Assembly: GCA_903813345.2 (NCBI GenBank) | Contig: CAIIXF020000012.1 | Location: 24,690,184-24,754,183, forward strand | From: Owenia fusiformis | Taxonomy: Eukaryota; Annelida; Polychaeta; Sabellida; Oweniidae | DNA: 64,000 nucleotides | Direction of reading: 5' to 3' | Part shown: one piece after another, positions 48,221-57,624 of the stretch | How the letters are laid out: every line of letters starts with the position of its first letter | Numbering within the stretch: the stretch's first letter is position 1 | Translations under genes and position numbers: made by a program | Notes under the pieces: model-generated | The model's input: the letters and a program-made list of their open reading frames with translations, nothing else | Told to the model about the DNA's origin: nothing | The model's database searches: none

Positions 48221-50316
48221 ATACTCCAAAATATATATACTTAAACGTCTCACAAAATTGCAAAGGACTGGCATGTACCAGTGTGACGTACGACTGGTCG
48301 GAAAATTGACAATTCGTCAAGAGCGCAAATTGCATAAGCGATATGAGACGAATTGGATATTATATATCCCCCTAACAGAGAAGTCAATCGATACATCCCT
48401 CCTTTGGCAAACGTAAAAATATATACATAAACATCTCACAATATATCAAACTAGTCGCTGCTACCAGTGCGATGTACAGCTGGTCCGAAAATTGACATTC
48501 CGTACATAGCCCAAAGTAAATCAGACTTGTATGACAAATTAGATACTCAATATCTCATGAATAGTATGACCAATCGGCAAGTCCTCGGTAGGGTAAATGT
48601 CAAAATGTATCCTGAAACATCTCACTAAATAACAAATATCATGCTTTCACCAGCGTTACGTACGACTGGTCCGGAAATTGACATTTCCTCCAGAGCACAA
48701 ACTGCATCATAGATTTAAGACGAATTAGACATAAAATATATCACGAACGGGAACATCATTCATTAAATCCACTCAAGAGCATACTCCAAAATATATACTT
48801 AAACGTCTTACAAAATTGCAAAGGACTGGCATGTACCAGTGTGACGTACGACTGGTCGGAAAATTGACATTTCGTCAAGAGCGCAAATTGCATAAGCGAT
48901 TTAAGACGAATTAGAAAGAAAATATATCACGAACGGGAACATCATTCATTAAATCCATTCAAGAGCATACTCCAAAATATATACTTAAACGTCTCACAAA
49001 ATTGCAAAGGACTGGAATGTACCAGTGTGACGTACGACTGGTCGGAAAATTGACATTTCGTCAAGAGCGCAAATTGCATAAGCGATTTGAGACGAATTGG
49101 ATATTATATATCCCCCTAACAGAGAAGTCAATCGATACATCCCTCCTTTGGCAAACGTAAAAATATATACATAAACGTCTCACAATATATCAAACTAGTC
49201 GCTGCTACCAGTGCGATGTACAGCTGGTCCGAAAATTGACATTCCGTACATAGCCCAAAGTAAATCAGACTTGTATGACAAATTAGATACTCAATATCTC
49301 ATGAATAGTATGATCAATCGACAAGTCCTCGGTAGGGCAAATGTCAAAATGTATCCTGAAACATCTCACTAAATAACAAATATCATGCTGTCACCAGCGT
49401 TACGTACGACTGGTCCGGAAATTGACATTTCCTCAAACTGCATCATAGATTTAAGACGAATTAGATATAAAATATATCACGAACGGGAACATCATTCATT
49501 AAATCCATTCAAGAGCATACTCCAAAATATATACTTAAACGTCTCACAAAATTGCAAAGGACTAGCATGTACCAGTGTGACGTACGACTGGTCGGAAAAT
49601 TGACATTTCGTCAAGAGCGCAAATTGCATAAGCGATTTAAGACGAATTAGATATAAAATATCTCACGAACGGGAACATCATTCATTAAATCCATTAAAGA
49701 GCATACTTCAAAATATATACTTAAACGTCTCACAAAATTGCAAAGGACTGGCATGTACAAGTGTGAGGTACGACTGGTCGGAAAATTGACATTTCGTCAA
49801 GAGCGCAAATTGTATAAGCGATTTGAGACGAATTGGATATTATATATCCCCCTAACAGAGAAGTCAATCGATACATCCCTCCTTTGGCAAACGTAAAAAT
49901 ATATACATAAACGTCTCACAATATATCAAACTAGTCGCTGCTACCAGTGCGATGTACAGCTGGTCCGAAAATTGACATTCCGTACATAGCCCAAAGTAAA
50001 TCAGACTTGTATGACAAATTAGATACTCAATATCTCATGAATTGTATGACCAATCGACAAGTCCTCGGTAGGGTAAATGTCAAAATGTATCCTGAAACAT
50101 CTCACTAAATAACAAATATCATGCTGTCACCAGCGTTACGTACGACTGGTCCGGAAATTGACATTTCCTCCAGAGCACAAACTGCATCATAGATTTAAGA
50201 CGAATTAGACATAAAATATATCACGAACGGGAACATCATTCATTAAATCCACTCAAGAGCATACTCCAAAATATGTACTTAAACGTCTTACAAAATTGCA
50301 AAGGACTGGCATGTAC
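48221..50316. repeat. 186-bp satellite array, block 1 continued
   Basis: Resumes after the LINE in monomer A. Anchors are 48638, 49382 (744 bp) and 50118 (736 bp), all tetramer-type units. The array breaks off inside monomer A at ATGTAC (50316), about 138 bp before a coding exon. Confidence 0.95.
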
Positions 50317-50454
50317 AGTTTGATAATGCTGCACTCATAGAACAGAAATAAAGTAAATATAGCAAGCCATAATATGTCAATTAAAATAGAACACAATGTA
50401 GACCTTTGTGTACATTTGATATTTTTATGTAATTTATTTTACTTCTATCTTCAG
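50317..50454 (+). other. Intron end upstream of a beta-hydroxylase exon
   Basis: AT-rich with a pyrimidine tract and acceptor TTACTTCTATCTTCAG ending at 50454. Confidence 0.6.
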
Positions 50455-50657
50455 GAGAGTTCAGACCAAGTGGGTGTTATCTCACTGTAGCCAAGGACAA
50501 AAGAGAATGTTGGTTAGATGATGGATGTATCTTCTTTGATGACAGTTTTCTCCATGAAGCTATACATGAAGGCATAGATTCAGAGCCCAGGGCAGTGTTG
50601 ATCTTGGACTTATGGCAACCCCCCCCCCCCCTTACCAAAAGCTGGCTACGAGCATGA
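50455..50657 (+). CDS. Aspartyl/asparaginyl beta-hydroxylase-domain protein, terminal exon
   Basis: After a good acceptor, two bases complete a split codon and the frame reads EFRPSGCYLTVAKDKRECWL, then DDGCIFFDDSFLHEAIHEG and EPRAVLILDLW. This matches the C-terminal half of the Asp/Asn beta-hydroxylase fold (iron(II)/2-oxoglutarate oxygenases; ASPH and the ASPHD proteins). FDDSFLHE holds the second iron-ligand histidine, and the PR before the last strand supplies the arginine that binds 2-oxoglutarate. The family's DLWHP appears as DLWQP. A run of 13 C follows, the frame ends LTKSWLRA-stop (50655-50657), and DLTPSRNLPRE, which looks like the normal tail after WHP, appears in another frame at 50690-50749. 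The first histidine motif and earlier exons are not visible; if they exist on this strand they lie beyond the satellite. Confidence 0.75.
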
Positions 50658-50689
50658 TTCCAATAAAACCATTTCACTTAATGTATTTC

Positions 50690-50749
50690 GACCTGACTCC
50701 ATCGAGAAATTTACCAAGAGAAGATTTAAATCCATTCCACGACTTTTGA
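50690..50749 (+). pseudogene. Displaced beta-hydroxylase C-terminal tail
   Basis: Reads DLTPSRNLPREDLNPFHDF and a stop (50747-50749), in a different frame from the preceding exon. In this family WHP is followed by a short tail such as this. The intervening ~75 bp with the C-run looks like an insertion that moved the tail out of frame. Confidence 0.5.
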
Positions 50750-51054
50750 CAAGTTTCAAACAACTCGTTCTTCTTTGTATGCAATATATATTTATATTTC
50801 ACTGAAGTTACATTATACTGTAGTTCAGTATATTACTACATTAGAGGATTCAGCACCAATGGCGCACACGTTTGAAAAGGCAATTTATGGATCAACTGCT
50901 AGATGTAAGTAACAAAGGAGTACATCATCCGATTATGAGTCCGAAATAATAATAATCAAATAATTTCATCATTAACAATTAATCGTAGGTTATGTTAAAC
51001 GCACGTGTTACGCGGAAAACATGATGCAAATATGTGTCATATTCTGCAATAAAT
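50750..51054. other. Probable 3' flank of the hydroxylase exon
   Basis: AT-rich; no distinct repeat or second exon seen. Confidence 0.35.
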
Positions 51055-51700
51055 ATGGCATATTCACTTGCGGTGTATGACAGATTCAGCTGCAGTATAT
51101 TGCATACCCACTAAGCAATGAGAACACGATACCGAAGTACGCAATTGTCAATTGCATTGATTGAACAAACGGGTAATCATTGTGTCATTTTCACCTGCGG
51201 TATATGACATATTCGGCAAGTGAGTATGACATATTCTGCAGGTGACTATCAGGTATTCACTGAAATCAGTGTATCGCATATTCATTGCGGAATATCGCAT
51301 ACTCACTTGCGGAATATGCCATAAACTGCAGGTGAGTATGGCATATACTGTATACCCGTATCACAACTACCACGCAACCATAAATGTATGCCATACTCCG
51401 CGTAACATCGTATGTGTTACGCGGAATATGGCATATATTCATGGTTGCGTGGTATTTGTGATACGGGTGTATATGCCATATTCAGCTGTGGTATATGGCG
51501 TATTCCGCAGGTGAGTATGGCATATTCCGTATTGAATATGTGATGCATTGATTTCAGTAAATACCCCATGCTCGCAGAATATGTCATACTCACTTGCAGA
51601 ATATGCCTTACACCGCAGGTGAGTATGCCATACACCGCAGGTGAATCTGTCATACTCCACAAGTGAATATGCCATATTCATTGTGGAATATGACATATAT
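51055..51700. repeat. GAATATG/CATATTC repeat field with a long palindrome
   Basis: Dense direct and inverted copies of motifs such as GCAGGTGAGTATGGCATATT. The core 51337-51480 is a near-perfect palindrome centred near 51411 (arms about 70 bp, including ACCACGCAACCAT and ATGGTTGCGTGGT). Weaker symmetry extends to about 51290-51525. Open frames on both strands follow from this symmetry and are not genes. Confidence 0.8.
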
Positions 51701-53540
51701 TTGTATCGTGTTTACCGCGTAACAATATGTCCAGGAAAATGGCTTATGCAGGACATACGATTTATATGTCCCGGATCCACGTTTGAGCGAGACATACGAA
51801 AAATATTTGCCCGGATATGGAATATATTCCTGGTTGATATGTCCCTGAAAATTATCAGGTATGGAATACAAATCATCATTATTTTAATAAATATTTAAAA
51901 ACAAAAACTTGAATGTTATTGTTAAATTATAAAAGTAGAACCTGAATTATCATGGAGACTTTGTGGTTCTCCTTTCTCTCTAAATTTCATCTTCTTGCAA
52001 CTTGGGGTGTCTTTGTTTAATACAAGACTCATTACCCTGAACATCAGGCTTCAATTAAGTTCATTCTTGAAATGATATCCACCTTTCTCCTATACATTTT
52101 GATATGGATGCAACTCTATAAAATGTTTGACGAAATCTCTGGTGGCTTGAAGTTGGAATGGAAACATTAGAAACCTGGCCCTAGAATGAAACAGTATATA
52201 TACAGTAATTATTAGAAGTACTTAACTTGGTCTTTCGTGTACGTTTATTTGAAGAACCTCAATATTTTATGTAATAGTAATTAGCTTTCCTCGTGATCGA
52301 AGCGGGTACTCGTGATATCTGCTCCTGTTTTCAGCGGGACCTCCTCATGTTTTCAGCGGGGCTTCCTCATAATTTCAGCGGGGCCACTGGCACACCTTCA
52401 ATGATGTATTTCACCCCCCACAGTGGATGTTTTTGAAAACAAACTTATCAATACATACAATGTTGGTCCAATATTCATAATGAGGTATGTATATCGTAGT
52501 TCGTGTCTCTATTTTAACCATAAAAGCAATATGTTAAAAGTAAATTATGCAAACGTGCATATTGACGCCCGTTTCTTCCATGCCAGTAAAAATAGTTATC
52601 TTTCATGTCATTGTTTGTGAAGATATACCTGTTCTGAAAGTATACCTAAAGTATCAAAGAACAGTAATGCGTATTCTTACCTTTTTGGTCCATATTTCCA
52701 GATGAATTAAATAAAAAGGACTTTGCTCGTGATTTCAGCGGGAACTTGCTCGCGACCTCTCAATTATTACGGGGCTTTGGATACAACCCGTGAAAGAGTC
52801 AATGCTTCCTGCCTTTTAAGAGGTTTGAATCTCATTGAAATTCAGAGGCACAGAATTTCAAATATATTTATTATTATCAATTATCCAAGACCTGTGTTGT
52901 TTTATCTGAAGAGGGCTCCCCCAGGGGGGGGGGTGAAGTCCCATTTGTCAATTTTAAAATAAAAAATTCGTCATTTGAAGTAGCATCTGAGACTTACGCA
53001 GAAATGATGGTATCTGATGTTGTAACATGCAAGTCTTGCACCATAGCTCTTGATTAAGCTATCTGCTTCTTATGGGGTATGTTTGAGAGGGGTACAGGAC
53101 ATTAGCAAGATACATAAAAGCATTTATCAACATCTTGTACTTTAGCAGTTTACTTGTTGGAGGGCACACTGGCATCATGTGTATACATACAGACAAAGGT
53201 TGAAGCTGTCACTTTTCAATCTTATTAGACAATACTCAGATTTCGGTAAGTAGTTACCAGGTTCACCACCAGGTGGCTCATTTGGGTCAGATAGCATGGC
53301 GGGTATAGAGGTATAAAAGAAAGTTCCATTTAACTTAAATATTTATCAGTTGTAGTGGTTCAATTTTCATATCACCCTTATGTATCTAGTCTAGTTATGC
53401 AAATTTAAATATGTCCAGTAAAAGAAAATATTATCTGTCCAATACAAGAAAATATATTTCACTTTTGTGATTTTATAACATTGGGGCTATGGGGAATCTC
53501 CCCGAACTAGAAGTCACACTATCAAAAAGATAAAAGGATA
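51701..53540. other. Mostly unassigned; short TTTCAGCGGG tandem
   Basis: At 52325-52390, and again at 52730, 'tttcagcggggcctcctcat' units repeat. At 52917 there is a CCCCCAGGGGGGGG run like other G-rich dispersed repeats. Two short plus frames (52423, 52723) have no domain. Confidence 0.4.
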
Positions 53541-53800
53541 CTAGTAGGTATCGATATGGTGAACTGAATTCAACAATGTTTTTCTCTTAAACCAATTATT
53601 GAAAACATTCTGTAAAAAACACGGTCCTTTCATTATGTAATGTTGACTGATTGGCAACAATGTAATGCAAAAATTATTTATATAACATTTTTTCTTTTTT
53701 AGTGCAATTGTTTTTTTGTTCCTTTCTACCAATTCTTGAGAATGAAATAAAATGTCTTTCCGAACCTTGTTGGAACAAAATAGCATATGCAACATTTTCC
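53541..53800. repeat. Repeat shared with 57362-57600
   Basis: TTTCTCTTAAACCA, then CTTTCCGAACC and TTGGAACAAAA, occur in the same order at 57405-57580. A direct dispersed pair of unknown class; the 108-codon minus frame is not supported. Confidence 0.5.
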
Positions 53801-53889
53801 TAGACCTCTCAATATTATAGCTTGTTATACAAAGGAAATTTTGGTTGATTTTACAAAAAGTATACAAAAACTTAAAACAAAACCCCCCA

Positions 53890-54891
53890 AAATAGATAAA
53901 AATTAAGATAAACCTTTTATTTCATTAACAAGATACTTTTTTGAAATCAACCAAACTTTTTTGTTTGATTAATTTATCATGTAAGCAGATTCTTTTAATA
54001 TGATCCCCTCACTCGTCAATAGAAAAATTGTCTTTTGGTGATCATTCATGTTTTTAAAATAACTTCACAGGTTTTCAAGTTTTTCAATGTGGGATTTTCT
54101 GATATACTCCAATTGTTTACATTTGAGTAAAAAGTATGTTTCATCTTCTCTAACCGAGTCCTTACATATTTTACAAAATCGACTATTAAGATCAGTGATG
54201 GGTTTTGTATATCGGCCTCTCTCTATCTCTAGATTGTGGGCGCTTATACGTAATCTAGTTAAATGTTTAGCGTTTGAAAGTGTCGTTTCTGAAAGGTAGT
54301 GTTCAAATCCAAAGTGCGATTTTAGTTGTTTAAATAATCTAAGTTTCCCCCCATTCCCACTTATCAGATTCTTCCAATATACTTGATATCTCTCTATTAA
54401 TTTCTTTTTGACTTTAATAGCAAGCCTATTTGTGCTCTTCTCTATGTTTACCTTATCTTCAAGATTTAATTCATCAGACATTTTTATTTTAATATGGCAC
54501 AGTATATTTTTGAGTTGTTTGTGCCATGTAAATGTGTTATTTGTTGAATCAAATGACATTGTTTTACTCATAATTAGTGAATCGTTTAGTAAACTCCCAT
54601 TTGAACTCGACTCTAAATGACCGAGGTATTTAATTTGTCTTTTTTTAATATCTACTACCAAAGGTATTCTTCCCAATTCTCCTCTTACTGCCATGTTTGT
54701 GGCTTTTCTATGACCGTAGAACATATTTTTGGAACCGAATATGATTGTTTTCAATTAAAGCACTTTCGTATTTTTGTTCAATATCTCGATTAGTTAGGCA
54801 ATCACGCTTGGTATATATATCATTACACCATATTTCCGAACCGTATAAAGCGACGGGTTTGATAAGTTGATCATACAATTTCAATTTCAGT
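53890..54891 (-). pseudogene. Non-LTR retrotransposon RT, C-terminal part
   Basis: On the minus strand, from 54891 downwards: QLKLKLYDQLIKPVALYGSE, IWCNDIYTKRDCL, then a frameshift and the 229-codon frame 54754-54065 with LRISAHNLEIERGRY and FCKICKDSVREDETYFLLKC, ending near IEKLENL. Another frame continues KTIFLLTSEGIILKESAYMI to about 53960. This order (YGSEIW, then the AHNLEIERGRY block and a CxxC...ED..FLL.C pattern) is that of the thumb and C-terminal region of CR1/L2/jockey-like LINEs, a different group from the 45331 LINE. At least two frameshifts; catalytic motifs are not in this part. The sequence joins 56217-56475 across an inserted element. Confidence 0.8.
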
Positions 54892-56216
54892 TGCTGGAAT
54901 TACACCTGGCGTTTTACAAAAGCTTCTTCGGTTTTAACCAGGTTTAAGAATTAGGTGTAATCACGATTGCGGTTTTACAAAAGCGCTTTTCTAAAACTCC
55001 AAGAACCCTTGTCACTAGTAAACGGCATAAGTCGTTAGACGTTTTAAGTATGTAGTGTAATACCGATCGGTTTTTGTAAGACACCTTACCCGGGTTTTTA
55101 CTAGTTTTTAACATTTGCCCTAAACGAAATAAGACCTCATTTCCGAAATTTCTTCTGAAATCATCATTATCCCAGGTCACATAGCAAGCTTAATAACGTA
55201 AGATATAGTACACTGTATCCGTGATATATTTATTTCGTTAAAGAGGTATCTAAATGATGATTAAGATGCATTTGTTTCATTTCTTGAGATTGACGTCCTT
55301 GGTTTCTTATACGTTGGTCATTCATCCGTCCGTTCATTATTTTGAAGTTAGATTTACGTCCAAAAGTTTATTTGATAGGTCATTTATCAGGACGTTCGTA
55401 CGTTTACGTCCATTCGTATGCATAATGATGAGTACGTTCTTTAGTATGTATTCAGTTCGTGTACGTTCATTGTACCCTCATTTGTTCCATATTTCGAATT
55501 AAAGTTCAATTTCCTCACCAAGTGTAGGTCTGTGATAAGTGCCTCGATCTTTCACGTTCCCATATCGAACGTTCTTTTCCGGTCGTTCCAAGCAAGCCAA
55601 AGAGCCCCAGCAACAAAACCATTTTTATTCTGCTTTTGCGTTCCTGCACTTCTCTCATAAAGTAAGCCCGTCTGGTCGCTCGTCTATGGAGTTTTTGCCA
55701 AGATCTTTTCAAGATGTGCTTATGCCGACCAAAGGATGAGTTGATTTTCAAAAATAATAAAGACATTTGATACATAATGAGACGTCCGGTCACGCTGCTA
55801 TCTGGCTATATCTAAATTGAAAAAATGGATGATGGTCGCCAGGTCACATCGAAATCAAGTGTTATCTTCAGAGAATAAGTACATATTTTTCTTTTACCTT
55901 TTTATTATATCTTTTCTCATAATTAAATAAATAAAAATTATGCAATATCATGCATTTTTAATCAAATTATGGAAGATCAGTTTTGTCTCAGATGCAAAAA
56001 GAATACATTTACAGGAGATGTACACATACATGTATGCTGGATATTATCCATAACTACATCTTTAAAAGTGCACGAAAGGCGTTTTAGAAAAAACAGGTGT
56101 AATTCCAAAATATAATCCCTAAGACGCTTTAGAAATGTTGGTGTAATCAGAATGGCGATTTTATAAAGCGCCTTCCACTAAAACGTTTTAGCGGATTTTG
56201 TGGTGTAATTCCAGCA
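54892..56216. mobile_element. 1325-bp TIR element inserted in the LINE (PIF/Harbinger-like?)
   Basis: The TIR TGCTGGAATTACACC is perfect at both ends; AGT is duplicated at 54889-54891 and 56217-56219. Subterminal 'ggtgtaat' plus 'gttttacaaaagcgc' motifs recur inside both ends. On the minus strand, 55793-55515 encodes 92 residues with KERSIWERERS; a neighbouring frame then reads DRGTYHRPTLGEEIEL. This resembles the start region of Harbinger transposases (an R-x-W-x-R step followed by a 'GxY..L..EL' block), and a 3-bp duplication is usual for that superfamily. The catalytic part is missing, so the copy is non-autonomous. Superfamily assignment is tentative. Confidence 0.75.
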
Positions 56217-56475
56217 AGTGAAGACTTCATCTCTGTGCCGCTTGTCAATTGATAAACTTTAAACATGGCTTTATTTGCTTTTTCTTTTATGTTTTGCTGG
56301 GCCGGTTTAAAAGATCCCGAAGCACTTATTCCCAAATATGTATACCTTTGAACATTTTGTATATTCTTACCATTTATTTGAAATCGTGCTTGACAAACTT
56401 TGCCACATTTCCAGAATTTCATAATTTTTGTTTTATCAATGTTAATTTCAAACTTCAAGTATATTCTCACACTGC
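56217..56475 (-). pseudogene. Non-LTR retrotransposon RT, upstream fragment
   Basis: Minus-strand sequence LKFEINIDKTKIMKFWKCGK, then FQINGKNIQNVQRYTYLGIS and ASGSFKPAQQNIKEKANKA, ending MKSS at the insertion site. This is the segment right after the YADD region of the reverse transcriptase palm (the 'NxxKT' and 'YLG' motifs). It continues directly into QLKLKLYDQLIKP at 54891 once the 54892-56216 element is skipped. The catalytic core and all upstream parts are missing (5'-truncated near 56475). Confidence 0.85.
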
Positions 56476-57361
56476 ATCGCACGGCACTTAGCTCAATAGT
56501 TAAAAATACAACGACTGATATTGTTTGATTATATACTAGTATGAAAGTTTGTGAACACATCTTTGTATTAAATAGTTTTAGTACGCATTAAAATACTTTG
56601 ATTTATTCAATCTTATGTTTTTATTTTGTTGTTTTATTCCATTATAGTTGACTCAAACTCCCTTAATTACTTTCTAAACTCATTTTCCGACACTTTCTCC
56701 AACCCCTTACGCCTGCCTACGGCGGGTCGTTACACAAGCATTTATTTGTCACATTTGTTCCTTTTTGAATACCCCAAAGTCACGATCCTAGTAGGCCTAT
56801 ATAGTCACATTTTTAGAGGCCAGATCACCTTATCACATACCCCTTGGGGAGTTCTCTAAGTGGTAGTAGATTTTAGACCTTTTATTTTCACTGGCGGGTC
56901 CAGGGGGCATAGAGCCCGCCCCCCTAGACCCAGAAAAAAATGTTGGCCTAAAAAGTTTTCACTGTGTCCAACATTCCGAAGTATTCACTTGTCATATATT
57001 GTCATATGGGCCTATAGGTATTAAACTTCGAATATTCAACTTTAAAAAGTGGGTTCCTCCCTGGGGGATACAAGTTTATTTTCTAGAGGTGTTCAACTTC
57101 CAGAGGTGTCAAACTTTCAGAAGTAAGCTAATGTAGGCTATTCCCTTGCCATGCATGTCATACAGGCATTCGACTTGTAGCTTTAAAAAGATTTCCTCCC
57201 TAGCCAAGGGATTTAACTTCTAGAGGTTTCAGAGCAGTCAGCTGAGGTGTTCAACATCTGGATGTGTTTAATTTTCAGAGAAATGAGTTATTGTAGTTCT
57301 AGGCCTATAGAGCATAGTTAAGCCTTGCCCAAGTCTGTATTATCTTTATCTCGATTTATAA
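56476..57361. other. Unassigned, with G-rich dispersed repeat
   Basis: 56893-56960 has GGCGGGTCCAGGGGGCATAG followed by CCCGCCCCCCTAG, a relative of the 9251 and 22262 repeats. 57040-57270 has loosely repeated 'ttcaacttccagaggtgt' motifs. No gene seen. Confidence 0.4.
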
Positions 57362-57600
57362 AAGGAGTAGTGGTATCGATATGGAGAACTTTTTGAACAC
57401 ACGTTTCTCTTAAACCAGTCATAGAAAAAATCTAAAAATTTAACACATCGTCAATTTAATGGTCATCTTTTGAATGCGTTACAATATAATTTAAAAAATA
57501 TATATTATACTTGTTTTGTTCTTGGTATCATGTTTCCAGAGTGAAATGATACATCTTTCCGAACCTCATTGGAACAAAACGACATAAACACAACATGTTT
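57362..57600. repeat. Repeat shared with 53541-53800
   Basis: Direct-orientation relative, with GGTATCGATATGG (also at 53545) and TTCCGAACCTCATTGGAACA. Confidence 0.5.
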
Positions 57601-57624
57601 AGGTATGAACCAAACCGATTTAGG

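Noticed and set aside
31886-50316. Repeated 60-75-codon open frames in the satellite as a gene family
   Set aside because: They recur at repeat periods, change frame with indels, and have no domain; they are by-products of the 186-bp unit.
31886-50316. CENP-B box in the satellite
   Set aside because: No match to the essential TTCG....A..CGGG pattern; CACGAACGGGAAC in monomer A only superficially resembles it.
50477-50677. Minus-strand 66-codon frame with a glycine run
   Set aside because: Antisense shadow of the hydroxylase exon and its C-run.
51242-51696. Four overlapping open frames on both strands as genes
   Set aside because: Explained by palindromic GAATATG/CATATTC repeats that avoid stops on both strands.
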